Origin: Aporrectodea caliginosa | Taxonomy: Eukaryota > Annelida > Clitellata > Crassiclitellata > Lumbricidae | NCBI GenBank assembly: GCA_020284085.1 | Contig: JACEVL010000106.1 | Span: 666,170-730,169 of the forward strand | DNA length: 64,000 bases | Direction of reading: 5' to 3' | Shown: positions 21,610-33,659 of the stretch, in pieces | Layout: every line of letters starts with the position of its first letter | How positions within the stretch are numbered: the first letter of the stretch is position 1 | Translations under genes and position numbers: made by a program | The notes under the pieces: generated by a model | What the model saw: the letters and a program-made list of their open reading frames with translations, nothing else | Databases searched by the model: none | What the model was told of the DNA's origin: nothing

Positions 21610-22185
21610 GTACGTATACTCGATCAATCAATCATTAAACAAAACAGCCAATCAATAATTATAATCGTTAAAATCGACCATACAGTCAGTCGTCAAAAAG
21701 AAGCCACCAGTAATGTTCGTTATAATAATTATAGAGAATGTCGTAGACAAAGATCGTATATGGAAAAGTTCAGGTCTTGAAGGAGATCGACAGCGTTACC
21801 GTTGTCACGAGTTGTTTTCAGAATGGAAAGTTATGCCTCGTCTTTTATGGCGAGGAGTTTTAAGACAAAGCAGAAACTAGTTTCGTATGGTTATAAGCAG
21901 TTGTTCTTCTGCCAGCAAAACAAAACATATACAAATTAACTGTCAAAATGAAAAGGATAAAAGAAGTGTTTACTTTCCTATGGTTTTGCGTCTCTAAATT
22001 AACCTATGTTACTTTACTTTCCCCAGGTCGATGGCCGTTCCCCTTCCCAAGTTTCCCCTTCCTCAACAATATGCGAGACTCACAGTTCGTCGACCATTGT
22101 TCATCCACAGGGAAGCCAGTGCATGTGGAAACGTCGAGAGACCTAACCCGTTCGAGGATAGACCGCTTTCTTCCGTCGTAGAGAG
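21610..22185 (+). other. Intron sequence after the kringle exon
   Basis: It starts with the donor GTACGT. I see no second kringle or other module here. The downstream part runs into the minisatellite. Confidence 0.5.
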
Positions 22186-22189
22186 ACCT

Positions 22190-22425
22190 GTCGTGTTGAA
22201 GGACCGACAGCGTACTTCCGGCGTCGTAGACCTGTCGCGTTCGGAGACCGACAGCGTACTTCCGGCGTCGTAGACCTGTCGCGTTCGGAGACCGACAGCG
22301 TACTTCCGGCGTAGTTTGATCTGTCGCGTTCGGAGACCGACAGCGTACTTCCGGCGTCGTAGATCTGTCGCGTTCGGAGACCGGCAGCGTACTTCCGGCG
22401 TCGTAGACCTGTCGCGATCGAAACC
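22190..22425. repeat. GC-rich minisatellite, 44-bp unit
   Basis: About five units of 44 bp. Starts at 22238 and 22282 are exactly 44 apart, and the unit begins CGTTCGGAGACCGACAGCG and ends GTAGACCTGTCG. A diverged unit precedes them at about 22165-22195. Because 44 is not a multiple of three, all frames are cycled. The long open frames on both strands (for example minus 22004-22507) are repeat artefacts. Confidence 0.9.
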
Positions 22426-23164
22426 CGACCTTCGTCTGCCCAGAGTCACCTGCCTCTCCTTTCCACGTTTCGCTCACGGCCCATCCCTTTGGCCACAGAT
22501 TTATCATCGACCCTTTATATATATAGTTCCCTATTCGATATTCAAGGTGTCTAAATATATTTGTTAAAGTGTCTAAACATTCTGGAATATTTCCAACGCT
22601 AGATTCTAATTATATAGGTGTCTAAATATACTGAACCTTAGGCCAGACTATCGACTGTCTTTGCCAATCCATAAAGAAGAAATTATATAGCTGCAAGGCA
22701 TTCGTGACAATGTGCCTGCGCTTAGTCCAAAATTACCTGATAATTTTGAGAACTTCACTGAACTATTAGTTACGAACTTTTGCCTTAATTGCAGCTTAAC
22801 TAAGTCTTCGGTCGTAATTATCATGGAAACTTAGTTAATATTGTTAAGTTTTTCAAGACAAACCTGTATTCTGGTGGCACAAGCAATTCAAAATTTATAA
22901 TGTCAAAATATAAACCAATAAACGGGTGCTACAATGCATTAAGTCGGTCGAATGGGAAAATGAAAGGAGACTGACATTAAAGGAGGTTCAGGTTAAAATC
23001 ACAACTCACCTTTGCACGGAGCACTTCTGGCTCCAGGAGATCAAGGGGTCTACCATTGACCTTGATCAGGCCATTACCTCTCTTGCAGTGGCAAACTGCA
23101 GTCGCAGTTTTCTACAAAAAGTTACAACTAAAAAAATCATTTAAGGAGGGGCTAAGCATAGTGA

Positions 23165-24665
23165 GTTGTTCCAAATTTCTGCAAACATATAGTATCGGGG
23201 CTGAAAGTCTATGGTGCGTGTTCTGAGCTGTGAATGGTTACCCTGAAATAAACACGAGCTAACCTTGAATGTCATTAGAAGCCAAATAAGAAGCAATCTA
23301 TTCATGCTGCCTCAACATACGAGCACAGTCCCGCATGCTCATTAATAAAATTCGGCAAGCTTGTAGTATCGGGGGCTGAAGGATACAGTGCGTAAATTTA
23401 TTGGCGTTGTGAGTGTCGGTTAGGCGTCGTAAGGGTCGGCTAGGGTTCGGGTTAGCGTCGTCATGAGAAAACCTGATACCGTTCGGCGTTCGCACAGCAT
23501 GTCCAAAGAAATTGTGTACTCCTTCAGCCCACGATACTATAAGTTTGCCTAAAATTCTTTCTAAAATGCGGACAGTTAAATCCATAAAACCTAAATTGCT
23601 TCCTAAAAGTATTCACGACGATCAGAATAAACTCGAATAAAAAATAGAACAGCTCTAACATTAGTAATAATCAGTGAACGTTCACTCCGCACTCAAATCA
23701 ACTGAATGTTTTACCAAGCGTTACATTTTCTTCTGAAGTCAATTTTTATAGCGTTTAATGCTAAGTTTAAAATACAAGCATATTAAAAGTACAAATGAAA
23801 CAAAATGGAGGACAGCCCTCGCCATGCGCTTACCTTTCGCCCAAACACCTCAACAGACTGTTGTGCTGGCTTAGCGGCCATTCTGAAAGATTAAAAATTT
23901 CAGAAGTTAGGGCTAACATTTACTATCGAAGACGCACAATTTATGCCTAAAGGTAGGCATAGTGTTTACGCCGTTGGTTCTGCGCTGCGCTGTTATTGAA
24001 ATAAGACGGGCTATTTATCCCAAGAGGGGATATGACCTATTATAAAGTAAGTAAGTAAATATAGCCTTTAATACTCCATTAACAAACGGACAATGGGACA
24101 CAAAAATAGAATGTAACATAAGCATAACACGTAGAAGTAAAAATAATGTATAGTAATAATATTGAATATTGAAGCACTTTAGGCATCGTTTAGGGTCAGT
24201 TTAAGCGTCGTGAGGGTCGGTTAGGGTCAGGTCATGGTTAGTATCGTCATTCAAAAACCTGGCAAGCAACCTTCCGTTGCATTGGGGGGGGGTCCATAGA
24301 GTAGGGCGACATCATCATTATTATTATATTTGTTGAGCAATTGCATAGTGGGCGTTATTCGAGTCCTCTGTATAGGCTGACGTTGGGCGTTTAATACTGT
24401 TTCCACCACGTTTTGCCTGATTCCAATAGCTTTCCACGTGCTCTGCGACCGAATTGACGAAATTGCGACTGTATTTACCGCCAGGTGTTGATAGTTCCCA
24501 AAAACTCATCTAAACTATTATACTCCACATCCCAATTAAACCGCCCAATCACGGCGCACCAGGCTCGTTCGCTCCGGGCGATGGCAGCATAGGCCGAAAT
24601 ATACCTTATAATACCCTAAACTGTGTTGTCCCCGATAGTAAATGTTCGCCGAAGTTAGGATTGTT
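23165..24665. repeat. Repeat-derived region with degenerate TTAGGG-like motifs
   Basis: GTATCGGGGGCTGAA words near 23180 and 23365 are followed by runs such as GGTCGGCTAGGGTTCGGGTTAGCGTCGTCAT (23425-23465). A related GGTCGGTTAGGGTCAGGTCATG occurs at 24215-24240. The same phrase structure appears inside the Mutator-like MITE at 36295-36530, so these are fragments of one repeat family. A LINE/SINE tail with GTAAGTAAGTAA lies at 24045-24060. Confidence 0.5.
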
Positions 24666-25074
24666 AAAAGCAGTCGACAGGCTTTAAACTTTATAGCTTT
24701 TGAATAATATTATTCACGAGATGTAGGAAATTTTTGAATAGAAATGCAAAGCGTGACAACTCACTTCAACGATTAAGAAAGGAAAGGATTCCTAGTTCAG
24801 TTCTTTACTGCACTTCCTGTGACTAAGGGACGTAAAGTAGGTGCGGTGGAATCAGTATTAAAAATATCTATAGAGTCATTATTATAATTATTATTTCATA
24901 ATCGCTCTTTCATTTGAATCGGCATTTGAGGTTTCTCTTTAACGACCATGCAAGCCCGAGTTATAAATCGTTTAAATGCAGTATATATGGTCACAACGCG
25001 GAGTCGCCATGTTGAACTGCAGCCGGGCGATAAGCGCCTCCAATTTGCATTTCTGTTTGGTTTTGCGCACGTTA

Positions 25075-25075
25075 A

Positions 25076-25136
<61 letters not shown>

Positions 25137-25147
25137 AATAATAATAA
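25075..25147. repeat. (AAC)n microsatellite
   Basis: About 18 AAC units pass into AAT units. Poly-Asn, poly-Thr and poly-Val frames here are artefacts. Confidence 0.97.
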
Positions 25148-25149
25148 AA

Positions 25150-26735
25150 CCGTTCCAGACTTTTATCATTTTAATTTAATCTTGAAGTCCCTGAGGGATC
25201 ATGTTTACCTCGGGGCAAAAAATAATAGCCTAATAATAATAATAGCAATATTCCTTATAAATTCTAACTGGCAGGTAGGCCTACACAGTAGCCTGTATAG
25301 ACATAAAATAGTAGGCTAGTAACAGATGATCATAAGTTTAACAGGAGTCAAGCTTAACTGTAGCCTATGACAGGCTGCAAAGCGCCCATCTGGTCTTCTG
25401 CTCATTTTATCAACGCCACCTAGCAAAAAGAAAGCTGAGTCAACCTTCTGGGTGTAGCTAGTATCGATCCCACTTCCTAACATCGCGTTTCGCCTGTGTG
25501 CAGTTCAATTAGCGCAGATGCCGATTCCAGGCTGTATCTACTCTATAATAATTGCCATTCTGAAAGATCGGAGCTATGCAATCAAACTCAAGCGAGACTT
25601 CTCAGTTCTCACCCACCGTCACTCACAACTTTAATATTGTCCAGGGTTCAAGTTCTGGCCCAAACAACTTTCTAATAACCTTATTCAAGACGATCGATCG
25701 GTGTGTCGGTCTTATGTGTGGCGTCAGTCAATCAAAAACTTTATTAATCAATCAATCAATCAATCAAACCAGTTGAAACAAATTCAGCGATAAACTATTA
25801 GCTTGGTTCATTCAGAAAAAAGAACTGTTCTAAATTATCAAGTTTGAACAAGGTACTTAAAACTAGATAAAAAGATATTCATATCATCTGCAAAGAGACT
25901 AAAATGAAGTAAGTCAGATGAGTTAGAAAGATAATTGATTTTGAATAAAACCATGGACCGAAATTAGATACTCGAGGAACTCCACACTTAACCGTTTTAC
26001 TTTTGAAAATCACCAAAAACGTACAAAACCTATGGCTGCCTATGATCAAAATAAGTGTCTAAACCATCCAAGAGGAAACTCGGATGTCATAATTTTCCAG
26101 TTTAATTAACAAATTGTGGTGGTCAATAGACTAGTGTGAGAATGTTTTGCTAGATCAAAGAAATCATACCATCATATGTAGTTCACACTGATTGATTACC
26201 AAAATACATAATGAGCAGTTTGAAATAATTAGTATCGGGGCCTACATTTTCCATCTACCCTAGGCCTATTAGGCCTACCAGCTTTCACGGGCCTGTTTAT
26301 GTGTAGCTTATTATTGTTAATTGCAATCGAGCAACTCAACGTCTGTGTCACTGTTAAATATGTAGGGCATTAAGCTTACAGGCTATTTGCAATGATTGTG
26401 TCTCATGCAGCCCAACTCTAATCGTTACTGTTTGGCGTGTCTGTTTTCGAGATTTAGGGCTCGCAATCAAACGATTAACCACTCTTAAGTATACTTTCTC
26501 ACTGACACATGACGGTTTGTCATCCACCATAATTTTGTAACGATTTGTAAAGTAGCTGTCGGAACAAGGTGGCAACTCTTGGCGTTGGGCCTAGTCTAAA
26601 GCGACACCAGGTTTAGTGTTTGATAGCGACGTCTATCGGAGAAGCGTGTTATCAAACAAGAGTTAATCTACCGGCCTTAAAGTGGTGCAAGGCGGCAGCT
26701 AGTCACCTGCATCTATGAGTAAAGGAAAGGGATAG
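25150..26735. other. No recognisable gene; one SINE/LINE tail
   Basis: An (AATC)n run at 25740-25770 next to AAAACTTTATTAATC looks like the 3' tail of a minus-strand SINE or LINE. The rest of this 1.6-kb stretch shows only short frames. Confidence 0.5.
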
Positions 26736-27200
26736 TGGATATGATAGAGTTAAACCGATAGAGTTAGAACGATAGAGTTAGACCAATTGAGTTCGACCGA
26801 TAGAGTTAAACCGATAGAGTTAGAACGATAGAGTTAGACCATTTGAGTGACACCGATACAGTTGGACAGATAGAGTTAAACCGATAGAGTAAAACCGATA
26901 GAGTTAGAACGATAGAGTTAGACCAATTGAGTACGACCGATAGAGTTAAACCGATAGAGTAAAACCGATAGAGTTAGAACGATAGAGTTAGACCAATTGA
27001 GTTCGACCGATAGAGTTAAACCGATAGAGTTAGAACGATAGAGTTAGACCAATTGAGTTCGACCGATAGAGTAAAACCAATAGAGTTAGAACGATAGAGT
27101 TAGACCAATTGAGTTCGACCGATAGAGTTAAACCGATAGAGTTATGCAGATAGAGTTAGACCAATAGACCGATAGAGTTAAACCGATAGACCAATAGATA
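26735..27200. repeat. Satellite-like array of 14-bp units with a four-unit higher order
   Basis: Units such as ACCGATAGAGTTAA, GAACGATAGAGTTA and GACCAATTGAGTTC alternate in fixed order, giving a repeat of about 56 bp copied about six times across 465 bp. Edges degenerate. Confidence 0.93.
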
Positions 27201-27253
27201 GACAGAGTGCAGCAACTACTGCTGGAACATGTGTGTTGAACTATAGCCTAATC

Positions 27254-27602
27254 CAGGGGTCTCCAAAGTTTTCCAGTGGGGGGCCACATTGCTGACTTTC
27301 TAAAGCTCCACGGGCCAAAACTCCGAAGAAAAAAACCGCAAACAGACGATTTATTCCTGAGGTCTGATGCAGTGCAGAATTTCAATGCAGATATCAATAA
27401 CAATTAAGATGGTTTCTCGTTAGTCCTGATTAGTGTGCAAACAGCGACATGGATTTTGGCAATATGCATGTCAAGAGTACAGCAGCGTTAAAATTTTCAA
27501 TTTTCCCAATTCAGTTTGTTTCTTCAAGGAGAGCTCCGCGGGCCAGATTAAAGGCCTTAGCGGGCCGGATGTGGCCCGCGGGCCGTACTTTGGAGACCCC
27601 TG
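27254..27602. mobile_element. hAT-type MITE with 8-bp target duplication
   Basis: Ends CAGGGGTCTCCAAAGT and ACTTTGGAGACCCCTG are perfect inverses. They are flanked by GCCTAATC at 27246-27253 and 27603-27610. An 8-bp duplication and CAG start are diagnostic of hAT. The 349-bp interior (GGCCCGCGGGCC-rich near the right end) has no transposase. Confidence 0.93.
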
Positions 27603-27799
27603 GCCTAATCAATTACCCTGCTGCTCGCAATGCAAATCGGATATGCCAAGTTATAATGTTTCATTTACGAATGAGGCAGCTTTGCTATAGATTCTCATTA
27701 CTTCTAAAAGAATTGGCTGCTCAATGAGCGTTTTTCCCATTGGTTAAAAAGTGTGGCACATTGTCGACACAAGAAAGATTCTTTCCATCCTCTTCATAC

Positions 27800-29470
27800 A
27801 CAAATCGGACAGATGAGAAATTCGTAAAAGTCATGAATCAGAAAGGCGAATGATTTCGATACTTGAGAAAGATATTCCCAAGAATAACTGACGCCCACTA
27901 AAAGCCATGACTAACTGAAAACCATTTTTGGGTCCAAAAACAGACACATTCATCATCAATGACAAGAGCCTGAACTCTACAGGGTGGGCCAAAAAAAAGT
28001 GCCTCCCTACGCATTTTTGCTGATATTTCGGCCAAAAGTAAGAATTTTTAAATCACGTTTTATAGGCTTAAAGGTAATTCATATCTACGTATAATGGCCG
28101 AATATCAAAGAAAATTTTCAAACAGAACAAAAGTTATATCACTTTTAGTGAGTCCACCCACTGTTTTTGATGATTCAAAAACCTAACGCAACAAAAAGCA
28201 ACAAAAAACGATTTTTACTAAGTCATTTGTCAAATAATTGTTATCAAACAAACTTGATATTGCCAGATACATATTATTATTATTTAGAACAGAAACGGGA
28301 TACCAGCGTAGCTGTATGTCACTGTGACGTCACTTAGCAAGAAGACGATCAAGTTGCTAAATAAAGAATTTTTCAGATTAATAATTTTTTATTGAAACAA
28401 TGAAAATTTCTAAAATATGAAGATGGGCAAGGTATCAATTACAGACAAAATGCGTATGCAGACACTTCATGAGCAGGGTCTTTTCTTTGAGCTAAAGCTC
28501 TAATCGCCACTTGCCCTGATAAACAGTGGAAGCTGAGTAGGCCTACCGTTAAAAAATATGCCCCCGCATTGATGAAAGGAGATCGGCTCTGGATCGTCGT
28601 AAAGGAAGTGGAAGGCCCAAATCTTCCGCACTCCAAAAAATTGTTAATTACGTAAGGGGAGCTATGCTGGAGAAATATCACAATCTGCGATCAAAGCCAA
28701 AAACGATAAGAGAATTGAAGGTCGCATTGAAGTTGATGTGGGAAGATTTACCTCTGGAACCCATCAACAAAGACATCAAAACTTTACCAAAAGACTCAGA
28801 ACATGTTTGGGTACTGGTGGTGGACACATTGAACTCAAGTTGTGAAACAACGATCAAGTTTGTTTGATAACAATTATTTGACAAATGACTTAGTAAAATC
28901 GTTTTTGTTGCTTTTTGCTGCGTTAGGTTTTTGAATCATCAAAAACAGTGGGTGGACTCACTAAAAGTGATATAACTTTTGTTCTGTTTGAAAATTTTCT
29001 TTGATATTTGGCCATTATACGTAGATATGAATTACCTTTAAGCCTATAAAACGTGATTTAAAAATTCTTACTTTTGGCCAAAATATCAGCAAAAATGCGT
29101 AGGGGGGCACTTTTTTTTGGCCCACCCTGTAGATGGTCTGCTAGTGGGGCCAGAGAAAATTAAATGCAAGGCGTTGAAGGATGCTGCTGAGAATTTTCTT
29201 TGCAACTACAGAGCACCAAACTACGTGCAGATGGTTGACAGCATGCTTCAAATATTCAACACCATAAAGTGCATTCACAGTTCCCCGCTAATTTTTGTGC
29301 AGTCAGTGACGAACATGGTGAAATGTTTCACCAGGACATTGCGACGATCGAAAAGTGGCATCAGGGCAACTCGAACCTATAAATGCTGGTCCACTATTTT
29401 TGGAACACTGAAACGACAAGCATCAGATGCTGAGTACAGACGAAAACCAGCTACAAAGAAACACTTTTAG
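27800..29470 (+). pseudogene. Relic of the same orphan multicopy protein family (copy 2), split by a mariner element
   Basis: Plus-strand blocks: MNQKGE-FRYLRKIFPRI near 27830-27890, then FIINDKSLNS near 27945-27977. Directly after the inserted element come DGLLVGPEKIKCKALKDAAE, NFLCNYRAPNYVQMVDSML (29190-29250), EHGEMFHQDIATIEKW in a second frame (29305-29350), and DAEYRRKPATKKHF at about 29425-29468. These correspond to the C-terminal half of the family whose middle part is better seen at 4450-5500. Removing 27980-29129 plus one TA joins the two halves sensibly. Frameshifts and stops make it a pseudogene. Confidence 0.7.
27980..29129 (+). mobile_element. Tc1/mariner-like element, internally deleted
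   Basis: Inverted ends of about 280 bp begin CAGGGTGGGCCAAAAAAAAG and end with its inverse. TA flanks the element at 27978-27979 and 29130-29131. The interior has an N-terminal helix-turn-helix remnant (28415-28640: VSITDKMRMQTLHEQG, with a stop, then WKLSRPTVKKYAP in another frame). A C-terminal remnant follows (28664-28850: TIRELKVALKLMWEDLPLEP). The DDE catalytic core between them is missing. Length is 1150 bp. Confidence 0.9.
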
Positions 29471-29901
29471 TAGCATCTTCAGCAGGATCGTGCGATTAAA
29501 CACAATAAATTTAATAAAAGTCAGTGTCATGTTTCTCCAACTTCCAACATGAAGCAGTCATTCAGAATTATGATTGTGCTCAGCTTGAAGCTGTCTATCA
29601 TAATCTCCACGTATTCTATCAGAAGAATCAAAAAATTTGAAAAATGATGTCCAGTGTAACCGATTTGATCGATCTAAACTATGGTGCGTTTTCAAACAGT
29701 TTGCACATGCATGCTGCACAAAGTCACAGGCAACAGTGCCGAAATGAAATACTGTTCGAGGAAGACGGTCCAATATATATATAAAGGTCGACGAACTCGG
29801 ATTGATGTGCAGTACTACCACAGTATAAATAATTATTTATACTGTGTTACTACTTTCTTAATGCTCAAGACTTCGGTATATAGACGCTACTATGCAAAAT
29901 C

Positions 29902-31507
29902 CAGTGGCGGCGCCAGCTATACAATTTCAGCAGGTCGCGTCAGGGTCATGGGAGTTATTCAGCAGGTCGAAGAATATTATTAATGTTTGAGTTTGACGCA
30001 TCAAGCAGCATAACTTATATTATATATATATGTATAGCCTATGTATAATATATAATGAAGAAAATTATTATTGAACGCTTATAGCCCACCTGTTGTAGCA
30101 TATTCAAATAAATTTAACAAAATTCAGCATTAACACGTTAATCGTTAGTTACTTTACTAGATTTGGAAGTACTGATCGATGAGCTACTCAAAACATAATG
30201 AACATGTAGGCCTATGCTAATAAAACGCACGAGTCGCATGACCCACGTTTACAACATTTGCAGAAACATCGTTTAACTCCTGCAATTCGCTAGCATTATT
30301 ATCGTTCAGAACTACACCAACGTCGGCATAGGCTAACAGTCATAATTATCATTCTGCTTAACGTTTTTCCGCCAGATTTATTTCCGAAGAAATCTTCAAT
30401 GTTGCAGCGCCTCAATGTTATTTATTCATTTCTTTGCTAATGTATAATTATAACGTTGATGCAATTCGTAAATTCTGCCCTATTTGACAAAATCTCCACT
30501 CTTGATATCCCAGAGCAAATCTATAACTGGCTAGTTGAATATCATCTTGAACGCTCACACCTCACCATATTCAAAGGCCACTCTTCATCTCTCCTCCCAA
30601 TCAATGCTAGTATAATAGTTCAAGGACCTAGCCTACTAACTTCTCCATTACTGGTTCAGACCTGCACCCTTTTCAGCCCCTTAATCTCATGTTCAAATTT
30701 TCAGATGACACTTACCTCCTTACTGGATCCTCTCAAGCTCATACTATTCCATCTGAAATTTAATCTATACCTGGGCTTCTGCCAAAAACCTTACCTTAAA
30801 TAGCTCTAAAACTAAAAACAAATGATCATTTTCCGCCCTCGACAGCAATTTTACCCTCCTCCTCCATTACCTAGTATTACCCGAGTTAAAACTTTTAAAA
30901 TACTGGGTGGTCATCCTTCAAGATAATCTCAAACTCATAGCCCATAGGCCACCTCACAGCAACTTGCTCCTCCTCTTTTTATGCGATCAAAAAACTCAAA
31001 ACCCATGGCCTTTCTTCCTCATCCATCCATAATGTAACCAAAGCCACTACCGTTGCTAAACTTCTATATGCCTCCCCATCCTGGTGGTTTTACCCTGGTT
31101 TCCGATAAAGAGTGTCTGGAAAAACTCCTAAAAGAGCCAAACGCCTAGGTTACCTAGAACAATCCTTTCCAACAGTCTGTGAACTTGCAAATAGGCCTAT
31201 AGCCGATGCGAAAGTCCTATAATAATAGGTCCTTGATTTTTGACGTAACGGCGGAAAAGACTAGGCCTACATAATCATTTCAATTTTAGAGTTTACACTT
31301 TACAACATAGGTTTCTGTTGACATAAACGTTTAAATGTCGTTTAGATCTAATAATTGCAATATTGATCCTATGGGACAGATATGGATGTTTGAAATGAAA
31401 AGAAGATATTAAAAATTCCAAAGAATTCTAAGCAGGTCATTAAGCAGGTCGGAAGCAAAATAAGCAGGTCAAATGACCTGCTGCGACCTGCTGTAGCGCC
31501 GCCACTG
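29902..31507. mobile_element. hAT-type non-autonomous element with captured LINE fragment
   Basis: Starts CAGTGGCGGCGCCAG and ends CGCCGCCACTG. It is flanked by GCAAAATC at 29894-29901 and 31508-31515. GCAGGTCGC words recur near both ends. The 1.6-kb interior carries a plus-strand LINE RT fragment and no hAT transposase that I can see. Confidence 0.92.
30450..30910 (+). pseudogene. LINE RT fragment inside the hAT element
   Basis: LDIPEQIYNWLVEYHLERSH and INASIIVQGPS are seen in one frame, and FSDDTYLLTGSS in another. The block C Tyr-Ala-Asp-Asp has become Phe-Ser-Asp-Asp. It is the same LINE clade as 10681-11520. Confidence 0.75.
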
Positions 31508-32095
31508 GCAAAATCGTCTGATACCATCTTCCGCCTTCAAACCTTTCACATCGTAAGGATCTTCTCTGCTCCCTTCTCTGTCTGGTATTTCTGGCCATCG
31601 GACTTCGATCTACGTTTGGAATCTTTAGACAACTTCTCGGTCACGATATAACGCTCACGAATAAGCTGGTGATCTGTGCTTAGCTTTTAAGTAGCGCTTT
31701 GAAATTAGGAGATAATGGTATAGGCCTAACGAGGATTGCGATTCCTGGATCGCGCGCGTTTCACCGAGGAACGATATCAGCCGAAGAAGTGTACGCAGCA
31801 TACGGCTACTTCCCAGTGACCTGTAGGCATATAATAATCGAGTAGGCCTATAATAGCCTCTATAACGTGGTCATCATAATGGCCAAGACCTAGATCAATT
31901 GAAATCGTTATGGATGAGTGGCGGTCCATAAAGGACGTCATGGAGAAGAGGGCGTTAGACTTGTGACGTAATGTGATTATGCAGCAATGAACTGCTTAGT
32001 GATAATGCCTAAACTGTGACGAGGGGTGGAGGTCAGTTTTGTGCCAGAATACCGTGGCGTCATTTATGGATGCCCCTAATCGCTATCCGTTGAGG

Positions 32096-32230
32096 CATGG
32101 GCGTAGCCACAAAAAAATTTCTGAGGGTGTTTTAAGATTTCGGGGTTTCTATTGAAAATGGTCGCAAAAGTTCAGTTTGTTTTTTATTTGGGGGTTTGAA
32201 CCCGTAAACCCCGTACTAAATACGCCCATG
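32096..32230. mobile_element. Short MITE with CATGGGCGTA ends
   Basis: Inverted ends CATGGGCGTA and TACGCCCATG. An 8-bp direct repeat flanks it with one mismatch (CGTTGAGG at 32088-32095, TGTTGAGG at 32231-32238), which suggests a hAT relative. Length is 135 bp. Confidence 0.75.
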
Positions 32231-32771
32231 TGTTGAGGAAGCACGGTGGAAATACAATTGGTCAGTTCCTCCACCAATACCGCCACTCACCCATTGTCGT
32301 CTGCCATATAATGCTGTTCTAGTTATCACCGTCACTAGCATTCAATTACAAATTGAAGTCTCACCTCTTCGAGAAATCCTATTCTAATCCATTAGATCCT
32401 CGATCCTACACCTGCCAGGACTTCTCGTCCTCAACGTAACCCGCCTTAGCAGCCGCTCTACAACCTCTCTCTGGCGTTTGCGGCAACGGACCCGGACTTC
32501 ACCGGTCATCACTCTCTGAACAGTGAACAGCCCTCTGATATGGCGCAGCGCTTGAGAATAAGCTGGTGCCATGAGCTTTAGAGTAGTTCTTTCAAAATGT
32601 GGAGTTTACGATTGCGATTAGGAAATGAGGGAATCAGGCTGCAGTGGATCAGATAGTTGAAAGAGGTATAACTTTAATATTATAACTAGGTTTTCGGCTA
32701 GAGTTTAGCGATGATGGACAGCATAATTATTCATTTATCCATCTAGTTTAACTTGCGGAAATCTTGCTTGA

Positions 32772-32802
32772 ATGTTTGTTTGTTTGTTTGTTTGTTTGTT
32801 TG
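32772..32802. repeat. (TTTG)n microsatellite
   Basis: About seven TTTG units. Confidence 0.95.
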
Positions 32803-33208
32803 AGCCACAGGCTAAAATGTCAAATCTTGCGACGACTAATTCGATCACTTACAAACATTCAATCGTCCTGAAACTTGGCAGATAGACTCGTCCTCGCAGA
32901 CACTTCATTTTATTAAAATTTCAGCTCCCCCAAAAAGGCTAGCTTATAGAATCGGGGACTCAACTTTTCGAATCGGGGAATCCCCTTTTCCGATACGCAG
33001 CGTTGCCATTGGTCGCGTTCCCATTGGCCGCAGCAAAAAAATGGGTGCGCTGCTTCATTAAGCGCACGCTATGTTGTAAAATGAACGCGGACTATATATT
33101 TGTAGAGGTAACTGCTTCGGGAGTACACGTTATAGGATACTAGATGGATGTAGTAAAAAACTTTGTTTTTACGGGCTGTATTTTATTTTAAGTCTAAAAG
33201 CGGTGGCA

Positions 33209-33650
33209 TGACACTTCGTCTACAGACATTTGACCGACAGACATTTCGTCTACGAAGTTATTTTATATTATTACTTTAAAATGGAAGCTAGATTGATGAA
33301 AAAGCTGTTTCCCTAAATGGAAGTGGGTTTGATGAAAACATTCTTGTGTTGAAATAGAAGCTGGATTGATCGAAATAATTGTTCATGTAATTAGAAGCTG
33401 GATACCAAGCTGGATGGATGGATGAAACTAGGTTTTCCATTCAATAGAAGTTTAATTGATGCAGACAGTAATTGGAAGCTGGATTCCTGAGAATATTTAA
33501 CACGTTTTAGCGAAACTATAAGAAAGCGGCCTCTGTTAATTAGCCCTACTGGATACAGATTCACTCGTAAGCGAAATGTCTGTAGACGAAGTGACTGTAG
33601 ACGAAGTGTCATAGACGAAAAGTCTGTACACGAGTTGTCGCTGAACCCTA
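33209..33650. repeat. Foldback-like unit with phrase-repeat arms
   Basis: Left arm 33209-33258 has GACACTTCGTCTACAGACA and ACATTTCGTCTACGAAG. The right arm at about 33555-33640 has the inverse words GTAGACGAAGTG and GCGAAATGTCTGTAGACG. Between them lie direct repeats of about 50 bp sharing AGAAGCTGGATTGATGAAA. The design resembles 11981-13409 with different words. Confidence 0.6.
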
Positions 33651-33659
33651 AAAAGCTGC

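Larger units (their letters stand above)
31516..33205. other. No recognisable gene apart from a MITE and a (TTTG)n run
   Basis: Contains the short MITE at 32096-32230 and (TTTG)n at 32772-32802. The minus-strand frame 32384-32572 is Arg-rich without a domain. Confidence 0.5.

Noticed and set aside
22004..22507. 167-residue and 128-residue minus-strand frames with Arg/Ser-rich repeats
   Set aside because: They follow the 44-bp minisatellite, whose period is not a multiple of three; overlapping frames on both strands are artefacts.
26735..27200. CRISPR-like array
   Set aside because: The units are contiguous variants of one 14-bp word with no unique spacers, and the DNA is eukaryotic.
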